Assembly (NCBI RefSeq): GCF_001420605.1
Contig: NZ_LJIZ01000003.1
Span: 610,095-674,094, forward strand
DNA from: Bacillus sp. FJAT-25509
GTDB lineage: Bacteria > Bacillota > Bacilli > Bacillales > Bacillaceae_G
Length of the DNA stretch: 64,000 bases
Direction of reading: 5' to 3'
In this document: piece by piece, positions 9,339 through 19,081 of the stretch
Position numbering within the stretch: the first letter of the stretch is position 1
Layout: every line of letters begins with the position of its first letter
Made by a program: the position numbers and the translations under genes
The notes under the pieces: generated by a model
What the model was told of the DNA's origin: nothing
Database searches by the model: none
Seen by the model: only the letters and a program-made list of their open reading frames with translations

Positions 9339-9389
9339 TTATTTGCAGTTTACTTAATTTTAATTGTAGTTTTGCCTTATTTATTTGCA
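9339..9389 (-). repeat. 21-bp-period repeat array (minus orientation, 3 units)
   Basis: On the minus strand three units start at 9389 (TGCAAATAA), 9368 (TACAATTAA) and 9347 (TGCAAATAAGAC), exactly 21 bases apart. The first two units end in AAAC. Same core and period as the arrays at 22374 and 24293. It lies in the otherwise featureless 9166-9423 gap between convergent units, in which I find no gene. Confidence 0.65.
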
Positions 9390-9423
9390 CCTCCCCATTT
9401 TCTTTTTTCCAACAGTCTAATAT

Positions 9424-9457
9424 AAAAAAACGTCATCTATTAAGATGACGTTTTTTT
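9424..9457. terminator. Bidirectional terminator
   Basis: Perfect stem CGTCATCT / AGATGACG flanked by A and T runs on both sides. It ends luxS on the minus strand and could also stop plus-strand read-through. Confidence 0.85.
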
Positions 9458-9460
9458 ATA

Positions 9461-9934
9461 TTAAGCAAATACGCTTTCTAACGTTTCGTCAGTTTGCTCG
9501 CTCCAATATTTTAACCATTTTTTTGCGCCTTCAAGGTCATGAAGTTTTGCTTGGCCGCATTGAAGCTCATTTGCAGCAGGTACTTCTTCAACTTGCTGTC
9601 CAAGTTCAGCTGTTTTACGTAATAATGTGATTACTTCTGAAATTGAAGGTGTACCAGCGATTATTAAATAAAATCCAGTTTGGCAACCCATTGGTGATAA
9701 ATCAATAATTTTAAAAGGGTCACCAGCAGGTACTGCTTCACGTACGTTCAAAGCTAGTAAATGTTCTAAAGTGTGAATTGTATCTGGTTTCATTGCTTGC
9801 TTATTTGGTTGGCAAAAACGAATATCATATTTTGTAACAACTCCGTCTGTACCAACTGCATGAGTCCCACAATGTCTAACGTAAGGAGCAACAACTTTTG
9901 TGTGATCTAATTCAAAACTTTCAACTGATGGCAT
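9461..9934 (-). CDS. luxS: S-ribosylhomocysteine lyase LuxS
   Basis: Cleaves S-ribosylhomocysteine to homocysteine and DPD, the precursor of autoinducer-2, in the activated methyl cycle. At 157 residues it is full length. The metal ligands are at the canonical positions: His54 and His58 in HTLEH and Cys126 in QCGQ, with catalytic Cys84 in PMGCQTG. It lies 28 bases after the yrrT-like methyltransferase, apparently as the last gene of the mcc operon. That placement makes its homocysteine product a direct feed for mccA. Confidence 0.97.
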   Translation of the reverse strand: MPSVESFELDHTKVVAPYVRHCGTHAVGTDGVVTKYDIRFCQPNKQAMKPDTIHTLEHLLALNVREAVPAGDPFKIIDLSPMGCQTGFYLIIAGTPSISEVITLLRKTAELGQQVEEVPAANELQCGQAKLHDLEGAKKWLKYWSEQTDETLESVFA

Positions 9935-9962
9935 ATTTAATTTCCTCCTAAATTACTTCTCT

Positions 9963-10604
9963 CTATTTTTTTGTAGCTTCAACGATCCATACAAAATCAT
10001 TATATTGTTCGAATTTCACATCAAAACCATTTTTTTCAAAATGTGAACGAACAACTGGGATTAATGGATAATATTCTCTAATTAAATCATCTCTTAGATT
10101 GATATAATTTGCATTTTCAGCTTTTGTAATTTCATTTTTATATTCGTTTTCTGTTAAAAACATTGTATCTGCAAATACGATTTTCCCATTTGTGTTCAAT
10201 AATGAGCTATATATTTTAATAGCTTCATATTTTTCTTGATCAGTTAAATGATGAAAAACGTATGAACTTACAATTGTATCGATCCCGGCCTGTGGTTTTG
10301 GAAAATCAATTAAATCTCCGTCGTGAATCGTAATATTCTCGCCCAATTTCTTTGAGGCAATAATTCTCATCTCAGGAGATGGCTCGATTGGAAATACAGT
10401 TTTTCCTTTATCAAGAAGTAACTTTGTTAAATTCCCTGTACCAATTCCAAATTCGAGAACGCTATTTCCACTTCTATTAACAATTTCATTCAGTATTTCA
10501 TCATAACGTCGAAATGCTTCTTTATATTCTGGGTCATGGCCTTGAACAAAAGAATCGTAACTATCTGCCCAACCAGTAAAAACGTCTAAAAACTCTCTAC
10601 CCAT
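9963..10604 (-). CDS. yrrT: Class I SAM-dependent methyltransferase, YrrT-like
   Basis: Putative SAM methyltransferase; B. subtilis YrrT is the first gene of the yrrT-mtnN-mccA-mccB operon. The 213 residues contain motif I VLEFGIGTGNLTKLLLDKG (about 45-63), an acidic residue after beta2 (FPIEPSPEM) and the post-I stretch DTIVSSYVFHHL. There is no membrane segment. It is directly adjacent to mccB (stop and start abut) and 28 bases before luxS. Substrate unknown. The name rests on operon context and length. A general methyltransferase cannot be excluded, but the neighbourhood is specific. Confidence 0.8.
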   Translation of the reverse strand: MGREFLDVFTGWADSYDSFVQGHDPEYKEAFRRYDEILNEIVNRSGNSVLEFGIGTGNLTKLLLDKGKTVFPIEPSPEMRIIASKKLGENITIHDGDLIDFPKPQAGIDTIVSSYVFHHLTDQEKYEAIKIYSSLLNTNGKIVFADTMFLTENEYKNEITKAENANYINLRDDLIREYYPLIPVVRSHFEKNGFDVKFEQYNDFVWIVEATKK

Positions 10605-11762
<1,158 letters not shown>

Positions 11763-12683
11763 TTATCCCTCACTATATATGTTTTTACTTAAGTATCTTT
11801 CACTACTATCTGGGAAAATCGTTACGATTGTACTCCCTGGTTTTGCTTTATTTGCTTCTAATAAACTTGCATATAACACAGCTCCTGAGGAACTTCCTAC
11901 TAAAAGTCCTTCTTTCGTTGCTAGTTCTTTGACTAAACGAAATGCGTCTGTATCAAGTACTGTATGAATAGCATCAAATAATTTTGTATCTACAAAGGCA
12001 GGAATAAATTCCATTCCAATTCCTTCTGTATCATGTGAACCTGGCTTTCCACCATTTAAGATTGATCCTTCTGGTTCAACAATCACTGTTTTTACATTTT
12101 GTAATTTATCTTTTAAATACTGGGCTGTACCAGTAAATGTTCCTCCACTACCAGCTCCAGCAACAAATACATCTATTTTTCCATCTAGTTGGTCAACTAA
12201 TTCAGGACCTAATGTTTTGTAATAGGTTCTTGGATTTGCTTCATTACTAAATTGTGATGGTACAAATGAATTCGGTATTTCTTTTGAGAGCTCATTCGCT
12301 TTTTTAATTGCACCTGTCATTCCATCTTCTGTAGGTGTGTTCACAATTTTTGCTCCAAGTGCTTTCATCAATGTTTGTTTTTCAATACTGAATTTTTCAG
12401 GAACAACAAATAGAACATTTACACCATATTTTATAGCTGCTAGTGCTAAACCAATTCCTGTATTTCCGGCGGTTGGTTCAATGACTGTACCACCTTTTTC
12501 TAATTTACCTTCGTTAAGTGCACTTTCTAATAATTCCATTCCAAGTCGATCTTTTACACTTCCACCTGGGTTACAGAATTCTAATTTTGCAAATAGTCTT
12601 GTTCCTTTTGGTAAAGGGAATGTTGTAATTTCAAGCAATGGTGTTGATCCGATCAGCTCGTGTACTGATTTTACAACTTTCAT
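11763..12683 (-). CDS. mccA: Cystathionine beta-synthase MccA (O-acetylserine-dependent)
   Basis: PLP-dependent beta-replacement enzyme that joins homocysteine to O-acetylserine to give cystathionine. The 306 residues show the PLP lysine in NPGGSVKDRLG (Lys44), the TAGNTGIGLA substrate loop and the glycine-rich phosphate cradle GAGSGGTFTG. No C-terminal CBS domains are present, as expected for bacterial MccA. It is the first gene of mccA-mccB-yrrT-luxS. Plain cysteine synthase (CysK) is the main alternative, but adjacency to a gamma-lyase and luxS points to homocysteine handling. Confidence 0.92.
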   Translation of the reverse strand: MKVVKSVHELIGSTPLLEITTFPLPKGTRLFAKLEFCNPGGSVKDRLGMELLESALNEGKLEKGGTVIEPTAGNTGIGLALAAIKYGVNVLFVVPEKFSIEKQTLMKALGAKIVNTPTEDGMTGAIKKANELSKEIPNSFVPSQFSNEANPRTYYKTLGPELVDQLDGKIDVFVAGAGSGGTFTGTAQYLKDKLQNVKTVIVEPEGSILNGGKPGSHDTEGIGMEFIPAFVDTKLFDAIHTVLDTDAFRLVKELATKEGLLVGSSSGAVLYASLLEANKAKPGSTIVTIFPDSSERYLSKNIYSEG

Positions 12684-12766
12684 AATTTCAAGCTCCTTTA
12701 TGTCACAAAAAGGTTAGTTTCTTCCAATCCATTATATGCAACATGGGTAAAATTGAATGTTGTCTT

Positions 12767-12817
12767 AATACCAACTATTCTTATTGGTATTATAAGATAT
12801 TAATTTTAAATGCGCAA
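12767..12817 (-). promoter_or_regulatory. mcc operon promoter with CymR-like operator
   Basis: On the minus strand TTGCGC (12817-12812) and TATAAT (12794-12789) are separated by exactly 17 bases. Overlapping the -10 is an inverted repeat AATACCAA-N9-TTGGTATTA (12767-12793). On the plus strand its right half, ATTGGTATT, differs by one base from the ATNGGAATT core I recall for the cysteine regulator CymR, and the upstream TAAT..C pattern also fits. Repression by CymR when cysteine is plentiful is the inference. Confidence 0.6.
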
Positions 12818-12820
12818 TAA

Positions 12821-12857
12821 AAAAGTACTTTTATCCTAAAATAAAAGTACTTTTTCA
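12821..12857 (-). terminator. Terminator after spmB
   Basis: AAAGTACTTTTAT paired with its complement over a 4-5 base loop, with T-rich flanks; positioned directly after the spmB stop on the minus strand. Confidence 0.8.
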
Positions 12858-12881
12858 CTGTTTCAAATCGTATGCGTTGGG

Positions 12882-13412
12882 TTAAGAAAAGAACATCGTT
12901 ACAAAAATGATTGAGAAAATAATACTGATTGCATCTGCAATTAAACCTACTTTTAATGCATCACCCATTTTACGAATTCCTACCGCTCCAAAATACACCG
13001 TTAAAACATATAGCGTTGTATCTGTACTGCCTTGCATAGTCGAAGCTAACCTTCCGATAAATGAATCCGGTCCATATGTTTTAATTAAATCCGAAGTAAT
13101 CCCTAAAGCGGCCGAACCAGAAATAGGTCGAATAATTGCTAGCGGAAAAACTTCTGCCGGAATACCTAATGAACTTAATAATGGACGCATAAGTTCTACA
13201 CAAAACTCTAGAGCACCTGACGCTCTAAAGATCGAGATCGATACTAGCATCCCTACTAAAAATGGAATTAATTGCACTGCAATTGTTACACCCTCTTTTC
13301 CACCTTCAACAAAAGATTCATACGTAGGCACCTTTTTCCAAGTTCCATGTATTAAAATGACAGCGATAATAAATGGAATAATATAAAGTGAAATAGTATT
13401 CATATATCCCAT
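12882..13412 (-). CDS. spmB: Spore maturation protein SpmB
   Basis: Integral membrane protein required, with SpmA, for normal spore core dehydration and heat resistance. The 176 residues contain about five hydrophobic segments and the gate/nucleoside-recognition pattern RPISGSAALGI with MQGSTDTTLYVLTVYFGAVGI, typical of SpmB. It abuts spmA with no gap. In B. subtilis the two act with DacB in the same operon, as here (dacB-spmA-spmB). What it transports is unknown. Confidence 0.95.
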   Translation of the reverse strand: MGYMNTISLYIIPFIIAVILIHGTWKKVPTYESFVEGGKEGVTIAVQLIPFLVGMLVSISIFRASGALEFCVELMRPLLSSLGIPAEVFPLAIIRPISGSAALGITSDLIKTYGPDSFIGRLASTMQGSTDTTLYVLTVYFGAVGIRKMGDALKVGLIADAISIIFSIIFVTMFFS

Positions 13413-14006
13413 TTATTTTCTCCCCTTTCGATTTCGCCTACTTGCAAAAAAACTATTTACCGCGAGTCCCCCAATAAATGAAACGATCTGTGCAAGGATT
13501 GTAACACCTACTATTTCGGTCGGATTTGCAGAATGATAAGACATTCTAACTCCGATCACTGTTGTAGGAATTAAAGTGATTGCACTTGTATTTAAAGTTA
13601 AAAATGTAATCATGTCATCACTTGCTTCAATACTATTTCTATTTAACACTTTTAGTTGTTCCATCGCCTTTATACCTAATGGTGTTGCGGCATTTCCTAA
13701 ACCGAATAAATTGGCGACCATATTTGACATAATATAACCTAGTGCCGGATGGTCTTTAGGGATTCTCGGAAATAGGAAAGATAGGAATGGTTGAAATAAT
13801 TTCGAAAGAATTTTTAATAATCCAGATTCTTCTGCTATTCGCATTAAACCTAACCAAAAAACAAGCACACTAACTAGTCCAATAATAATGGTAATTGCTT
13901 GCTTTCCTCCGTCAAATACTGCTTTATTTACTTCATCCATGGTGCCATTAATCATTGCAAAAACAAAACCAATTATTGTAAGAGCAACCCAAATGATATT
14001 AACCAT
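13413..14006 (-). CDS. spmA: Spore maturation protein SpmA
   Basis: Membrane partner of SpmB in spore core dehydration. The 197 residues carry several TM helices and the signature NMVANLFGLGNAATPLGIKA, followed by NTSAITLIPTTVIGVR, characteristic of the SpmA gate domain. The start overlaps the end of dacB by 8 bases, showing translational coupling in the dacB-spmA-spmB operon, and its stop abuts spmB. Confidence 0.96.
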   Translation of the reverse strand: MVNIIWVALTIIGFVFAMINGTMDEVNKAVFDGGKQAITIIIGLVSVLVFWLGLMRIAEESGLLKILSKLFQPFLSFLFPRIPKDHPALGYIMSNMVANLFGLGNAATPLGIKAMEQLKVLNRNSIEASDDMITFLTLNTSAITLIPTTVIGVRMSYHSANPTEIVGVTILAQIVSFIGGLAVNSFFASRRNRKGRK

Positions 14007-15153
14007 CAGAGTGCTCTCCCATTAAGTTTAATAGAACTTGTTTCCCATTTTGGATTATTTCTTTTGTAAATATTTTGACCTTACTATCGCTATAAAATAT
14101 ATTTCTAAATCCAATTTGTTCACCTTCTAGTTCGATAATCGCTTTACCAACAATTGCATCATTAGCAATTTTTTTCTTGGTCGGCTTTTGCATTTCAATC
14201 GTGATTCTTACTTGATCACGCTCTTTTTTATCTAAAGGATAAGAGAAGTCATTTTTCATATAAACATGTCCTTTATATTTTTTATCTGTGACTTCTTTAA
14301 TTCCTCCTTTACTTAAAACTTTCGTTAAAGGATAGTTACTGAAACCATATTCGAATAGTGACATATGATCTTGCCAATCTTGCCCATCATTTAGTGTTAC
14401 GACAATTAAATCCATTCCGTTTTTTGAAGCAGTTGATACGAGTGTTCTTTTTGCTTTTTTAGTAAATCCAGTTTTACCTCCAGTACTATACTTGTACATG
14501 AAAGTAAGCAATTTGTTTTTATTCTTCCAAACATAATCCCAAGATTCTGCCGTATTTGGGGCACGGTGTACTTTTGTACCTGCAATTTTTGCATATTTAG
14601 GATTTTCCATAGCGTATCTCGTTAATAACGCCATATCATAAGCAGATGAGTAATGCTCTTTTCCTTGCTGATCAAGTCCTGATGGATTGCTAAAATATGT
14701 ATTACTCATTCCGATTTCTTTTGCTTTTTCGTTCATCATATAAACAAATCCTTCGATGCTACCACCTACAGCCTCGGCAATTGCATTAGCCGCATCATTC
14801 CCAGACCTAAGCATTAAACCATAAACTAAATCTTCAAGTTTAATTTTTTGTCCTGGTTTTAAATAAATGGATGATCCTTCTGTTTGCACTGCCCTTGAAC
14901 TAATTGTTATCGTGTTTTGCATTTTACCGGACTCTACAGCGAGTATTGCAGTCATTATTTTTGTTATGCTGGCGATTCTTTCAGAGTCATGCATTGCTTT
15001 ACCATACAAGATTCGTCCAGTTTTTTGATCCATCAAAACTGCATTTCTAGCACTAACTCCTCCAAATGCTTTAACATTATTCGTCGGAATAATAATTCCG
15101 ATTAAAAATAAGCCAATGATTCCGATTACTAGCCATTTTTTCATCTTTCGCAT
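13999..15153 (-). CDS. dacB: Sporulation D-alanyl-D-alanine carboxypeptidase DacB (PBP5*)
   Basis: Penicillin-binding protein that trims pentapeptides and lowers spore cortex cross-linking. N-terminal TM/signal at about 8-25. Catalytic motifs are SITK (Ser62 with this start), SGN in RSGNDAANAI and KTG in GGKTGFTKKAKR. Length 384 matches B. subtilis DacB (382). The frame extends back to a GTG at 15162, but GGAG lies there as part of the ribosome site, so the ATG at 15153 or 15144 is more likely. Mother-cell (sigma-E) expression is expected from the family; I did not find a clear promoter. Confidence 0.93.
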   Translation of the reverse strand: MRKMKKWLVIGIIGLFLIGIIIPTNNVKAFGGVSARNAVLMDQKTGRILYGKAMHDSERIASITKIMTAILAVESGKMQNTITISSRAVQTEGSSIYLKPGQKIKLEDLVYGLMLRSGNDAANAIAEAVGGSIEGFVYMMNEKAKEIGMSNTYFSNPSGLDQQGKEHYSSAYDMALLTRYAMENPKYAKIAGTKVHRAPNTAESWDYVWKNKNKLLTFMYKYSTGGKTGFTKKAKRTLVSTASKNGMDLIVVTLNDGQDWQDHMSLFEYGFSNYPLTKVLSKGGIKEVTDKKYKGHVYMKNDFSYPLDKKERDQVRITIEMQKPTKKKIANDAIVGKAIIELEGEQIGFRNIFYSDSKVKIFTKEIIQNGKQVLLNLMGEHSDG

Positions 15154-15222
15154 CAACTCCACAGTTAGTCCTAATTAGTACAAGTTTACGAATTACATTA
15201 TAAAAAAATGACTTTTTTTTTA

Positions 15223-15273
15223 AGAAAAAAGTGCTGAACTTGTTCAGATATACAACCTGAGCAATTCCAGCAC
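15223..15273 (-). terminator. Terminator after sodF
   Basis: GTGCTG...CAGCAC and inner CTGA/TCAG form a long stem; on the minus strand it is followed by TTTTTT and a second T run. Stops transcription between sodF and dacB. Confidence 0.8.
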
Positions 15274-15290
15274 CTACTATTTTACGCTTA

Positions 15291-16217
15291 TTAATAAAAT
15301 GGTTGCCATTTTAATTGACTAGCATAATCATATCGATAATTTACATCTGGCCAATTAACAATGTTCCAAAAATTTGTAATGTATGCGTCTTTATCAAATT
15401 TATACTGCAAATAATAAGCATGCTCCCAAACGTCCAAAACTAGCAATGGAATTGTATCCCATTGAGTAAAGAATTGATGTTTTTCAGTTTGAAGAATCTC
15501 CAACCGATTCGCTCTTGGAACCCAAACTAAAATCGCCCAACCGACACCTTCCACTTTTTTAGCAGCCTGTGTAAAATGCTCTTTAAAGGCTTCATAACTT
15601 CCGAAGTCATCTTCAATTTGTTTTAAAAAAGCCCCATGAGGTTGCCCTCCACCTGATTTACTTAAATTATTCCAAAATATCGTATGCAAATAATGACCAG
15701 ACCCATGAAATGCAAGCTCTCTTTCCCAATGCTTTAATAAATCGTATGCCTTATTCTTTCTTGCCTTTTCTAATTCAATCTCAGCTTTATTTAAACCATC
15801 TACATAACTTTTATGGTGCTTATCATGATGTAGCATCATAATTTCTTTTGATATATATGGCTCGAGTGCATTATATGGGTATGGTAAAGGCGGGAGCTCG
15901 TGCTTACCAATCCCCACTCTCTCTTCGACTTCTATTACCCGATACGCATAGCTATCATCATATTCCTCTTCATTTAAAATTGAAATTAATCGTTCTTGGA
16001 TATCATCCACATCCATACTAATTTCATCTAAAAAGGAATTTTGATCTACATAATGACCTTTTGTCCCCATTCTGTTTAACAATAGTTTAACTTTATATTC
16101 TAATAGTTCTTTTTCTTGAATATGGTCAAATCTTTCAGACAGCAACTGTAATACATTCGCACACCAGATTTCTACCTCCTGAAAGTAAGTGACGAGTTCA
16201 GATTGATTTAACATCAT
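15291..16217 (-). CDS. sodF: Fe/Mn superoxide dismutase with N-terminal extension (SodF-like)
   Basis: Residues about 105-308 are a complete Fe/Mn superoxide dismutase. Metal ligands are recognisable as the first His of MLHHDKHH (about 130), the His of YLHTIFWNNL, and Asp/His of LDVWEHAYYLQY. Residues 1-104 form an extra acidic helical region absent from ordinary SodA; B. subtilis SodF also has an extended N-terminus. No signal peptide or TM is seen, so it should be cytosolic. It stands alone between terminators, inserted between dacB and ypuI relative to B. subtilis. Whether Fe or Mn is used cannot be decided by eye. Confidence 0.88.
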   Translation of the reverse strand: MMLNQSELVTYFQEVEIWCANVLQLLSERFDHIQEKELLEYKVKLLLNRMGTKGHYVDQNSFLDEISMDVDDIQERLISILNEEEYDDSYAYRVIEVEERVGIGKHELPPLPYPYNALEPYISKEIMMLHHDKHHKSYVDGLNKAEIELEKARKNKAYDLLKHWERELAFHGSGHYLHTIFWNNLSKSGGGQPHGAFLKQIEDDFGSYEAFKEHFTQAAKKVEGVGWAILVWVPRANRLEILQTEKHQFFTQWDTIPLLVLDVWEHAYYLQYKFDKDAYITNFWNIVNWPDVNYRYDYASQLKWQPFY

Positions 16218-16365
16218 ACACCTCCATCAGAGAAAATAAATTTCTCTTCTACTTTCCATTGTATGATATTAAATTTATAGCTATTACCGGTATTCATGCG
16301 ATTCACGCGATTAATGGAATTAACGTATTTAAGATGTTAATTCCGCATCCTCTTATATAAAATGA

Positions 16366-17352
16366 TTAGTTAAGTTTTTCTAAAACGGTCTGATTTTCTG
16401 AGTAAAACTCCATTTTTAATGAGATCACTTTTTCCAATTCATAAACAATCATCATTAAACTAGCTCTAGTCTCAAACTCATCTCTTGATTCAGGTAATGG
16501 CATCTTTCTAAAATCATTCATCATATGACTAAATTCCCCTAATAATTCAATCCCTGTAGATTTTTCTTTTAAATAAACACCTGTGTCCTCAAAAAATTCT
16601 GCGATAATTTTTGAATGCGGATAATTTAACGCAACCTTTTTTAATAATGGGATGATTTGATTCGATATGATTTCGAATTGACGTTCTCTCATTTCAAAAT
16701 AATTAATATAATATAAGTTTGATTTTACAAAACTATTTTCAACTTGCCTGTAAGCTAATGATTTCGCCGTTTGTAAAAGGTTTTTTGTTTCATAAATTAA
16801 TTCATTTTGTGAATCTTCATCCTTACCCTTCATTTTTAAAGCAATTCCTAGAAGTAACATTTTAAAATTTTGCTCGATTTTCTTTTGAGATTCAATCATC
16901 TTCTTCTCAATACTTGGCATATATGTATTCATTATTAAAGCAATTAAGATCCCAACTGCTAAAATTTCAACTTGATTAATTAAGAAAGATATTGATTTAT
17001 TGTTACTCACATAAATTTGCAAAACGATCACTGAGCTTGGTATGATTCCTTCTTGTAACTTCAATGTGACTAATAAGGGTATAGTTAAAAGAAAATAAAT
17101 GACAACTGTTAATGGGGTATAGCTTAAAAATTCAAACATCATCCATCCAATTAACATTGCAATAACTGATGCAACAAATCTTTGAATTGCAACAATAAAT
17201 GATCTGCGTTTTGTATTTTGAATACTTAATAGCGTGACGACAGCAGCAGTACTGTAATTTTGTAAATGTAGAGCTTCTGCGATTAATAGAGATATACCAC
17301 TTCCGATTGCTGTTTTGATTGTCCTTTGTCCAATTGAATACATTTGTTTCAT
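16366..17352 (-). CDS. Aromatic acid exporter family membrane protein (YqjA-like)
   Basis: The N-terminal half (residues 1-145) has about five hydrophobic segments, starting GQRTIKTAIGSGISLLIAEALHL, characteristic of the ArAE_1/FUSC-like family that includes Bacillus YqjA. The C-terminal half is cytosolic, helical and charged, as in the family's C-terminal domain. Length 328 matches YqjA (about 320). Proposed role is export of small organic acids, but no substrate is established. It lies as a single gene between sodF and ypuI. Confidence 0.8.
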   Translation of the reverse strand: MKQMYSIGQRTIKTAIGSGISLLIAEALHLQNYSTAAVVTLLSIQNTKRRSFIVAIQRFVASVIAMLIGWMMFEFLSYTPLTVVIYFLLTIPLLVTLKLQEGIIPSSVIVLQIYVSNNKSISFLINQVEILAVGILIALIMNTYMPSIEKKMIESQKKIEQNFKMLLLGIALKMKGKDEDSQNELIYETKNLLQTAKSLAYRQVENSFVKSNLYYINYFEMRERQFEIISNQIIPLLKKVALNYPHSKIIAEFFEDTGVYLKEKSTGIELLGEFSHMMNDFRKMPLPESRDEFETRASLMMIVYELEKVISLKMEFYSENQTVLEKLN

Positions 17353-17453
17353 TTTAAGTCCTCTTCTCTTACAAAGAAATTTCTATAGTATTGTAACGTA
17401 TCTTAGATAAAAATTACTAGATATATCCATTTTTTTGAGTTTTATACAAAATG

Positions 17454-17482
17454 AAAAGACTAGAAAATTTCTAGTCTTTTTC
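17454..17482 (-). terminator. Terminator after ypuI
   Basis: AAAGACTAGAA / TTCTAGTCTTT stem with a tiny loop and T-rich ends, just downstream of the ypuI stop on the minus strand. Confidence 0.75.
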
Positions 17483-17518
17483 TCTTAACGATATTATTTA
17501 CATTTAACTATTTTCTAA

Positions 17519-18013
17519 TTACTGTTTGTATTGTTGCATCAGTTTTGTTGAATAATCTGTTTCATAATACTCAAGTTCTTCTCGCATTTGTTGAAAAACT
17601 TTTTCTAAAGACGAAAATAGGTCTTGAAGAGTACCAGGTACAGCTTTATAAAATGTAATTGCTTGATTACCTGTGTATGCTGCACGACTATTTTCATACC
17701 ATGCATCGTTTTTAGGAGAGAAGAATTCAGCGATACATCTGTGATAAATTTTATGTAAAGTATCTTCAGCTGTTGCTTTATGGAACTGTCCACTTAAAAT
17801 TTTCTCACAAACTTCTTTAGCATCCTCACAATATACTGTAATTCTACGTAATGAAGAGAGTATTTTTTCTAAGTAGTTAGTATCCACTGATTGATTTTCA
17901 TGTTGAAATGACGGTAAAGAATTCCTATTTAAAAACAAATTACACTCTAGACCAACAATCCCTAATTGATTACCTACAATTTTTAATTGATGCTCTACCA
18001 TCTTATTCGACAT
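17519..18013 (-). CDS. ypuI: YpuI family protein (DUF3907)
   Basis: Cytosolic 164-residue protein of unknown function found next to scpB or dacB in Bacillus, where the family is YpuI. The sequence begins MSNKMVEHQLKIVGNQLGIV and is mostly amphipathic helix. The C-terminal third is rich in Glu, Gln and Tyr with coiled-coil character. No catalytic motif is visible. It sits in the canonical scpA-scpB-(extra gene)-ypuI order. Assignment rests on synteny, size and N-terminal pattern. Confidence 0.75.
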   Translation of the reverse strand: MSNKMVEHQLKIVGNQLGIVGLECNLFLNRNSLPSFQHENQSVDTNYLEKILSSLRRITVYCEDAKEVCEKILSGQFHKATAEDTLHKIYHRCIAEFFSPKNDAWYENSRAAYTGNQAITFYKAVPGTLQDLFSSLEKVFQQMREELEYYETDYSTKLMQQYKQ

Positions 18014-18031
18014 TTTTTTCCCTCCGTTAAA

Positions 18032-18436
18032 TTAGATCGATATTTCTATTTTATTTGAATTTTGCTTAATACTTCTCGCATATCCAACCAATTTATCAAA
18101 ATCAACACCTTGTAGCTCTTTTACAAATTGATCTATTTCATTAATATATATTCGCTTTCTTCCACGATAATCAGGATTTTTAATAATTAGCGCAAGTGCC
18201 ACTAAATCACGAAAATCGACTGATTGATCACCATTTTCATATAATCTAGTTGTTTTTAAATCACTTAGTTCGGAAAGTTGTTCTTCAAAAAAGCGAACAT
18301 ATAAGACAGAAGTTACAATTTTTTGACCATTATATTCATATTCAACTTCGGAACGATTAAAAAAGTCTTCTGAAGTATTTGATTGAGCCTTTACTAATTC
18401 ATACCCATGACAATTATAAATTAACAATTCTTTCAC
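18032..18436 (-). CDS. Uncharacterised protein between scpB and ypuI
   Basis: I do not recognise this 134-residue protein. It has no TM or signal peptide, and a balanced charge with a basic patch (YRGRKRIYINEIDQF) in the last third. It lies 18 bases upstream of ypuI and 63 bases after scpB, so it is probably co-transcribed with the scp genes. There is no equivalent between scpB and ypuI in B. subtilis as I know the locus. A CACC/GGTG-type ribosome site precedes the ATG. Confidence 0.65.
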   Translation of the reverse strand: MKELLIYNCHGYELVKAQSNTSEDFFNRSEVEYEYNGQKIVTSVLYVRFFEEQLSELSDLKTTRLYENGDQSVDFRDLVALALIIKNPDYRGRKRIYINEIDQFVKELQGVDFDKLVGYARSIKQNSNKIEISI

Positions 18437-18499
18437 CCTCCAAGATTTCCATAGTATTAGTTTAACATAGGATACATAAAGATTTGCAGAATTTTTTAA

Positions 18500-19081
18500 C
18501 TAATCTTGTTTTTCAAATTTGCTAAAAAATAAATCTGCTTCTTCTTCAACCTCTTCCATTTTTAAATCTTGTGGGAGTGGAGGTAATTCTTTAATGTTTT
18601 TTAGGCCAAAATAATCTAAAAACTCAGAAGTAGTACCGTATAAAATTGCACGTCCAGTACCTTCAGCCCGTCCAACTTCTTTAATTAAATATTTCGAGAC
18701 AAGCGTTTGAATTGGTTTTTCAGTCTTAACTCCACGAATATCTTCAATTTCTGTCCTCGTAATTGGTTGTTGATATGCAACAATCGCTAAAGTTTCTAAT
18801 GCTGCTTGTGACAGCGAAGAGTTCGATGGGCTTTCAACTAATTTTTTGAAAAACTCACCATGTTCCCTCTTTGAAGTAAGTTTATATCTGTTAGCTAGAA
18901 TTCTAATTTGTAAGCCTCTGTTAGGATTTTCATATTCTTTTTTAAGATTCTCCATTAATTCTAGAACTTCGGTTTGACCTAATTCTAAAGTCTCAGATAG
19001 CTCGACAATCGAAATTCCTTCATCGCCAGCTACAAATAAAAGTCCTTCTAGAACTCCTACTAAATTTTTTTCCTGTTCCAT
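18500..19081 (-). CDS. scpB: Segregation and condensation protein ScpB
   Basis: Winged-helix kleisin-interacting subunit of the SMC-ScpA-ScpB condensin complex that organises and segregates the chromosome. The 193 residues show two winged-helix modules with the family motifs LFVAGDEGIS, ALETLAIVAYQQPITRTEIE and IRGVKTEKPIQTL. The start shares one base with the scpA stop (TAATG). The acidic C-terminal tail (EVEEEADLFFSKFEK) is typical. Confidence 0.97.
   Translation of the reverse strand: MEQEKNLVGVLEGLLFVAGDEGISIVELSETLELGQTEVLELMENLKKEYENPNRGLQIRILANRYKLTSKREHGEFFKKLVESPSNSSLSQAALETLAIVAYQQPITRTEIEDIRGVKTEKPIQTLVSKYLIKEVGRAEGTGRAILYGTTSEFLDYFGLKNIKELPPLPQDLKMEEVEEEADLFFSKFEKQD

Noticed and set aside
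12907-13386. 159-codon plus-strand frame over spmB
   Set aside because: Antisense of a conserved membrane protein; the composition is what reverse-complemented hydrophobic codons give.
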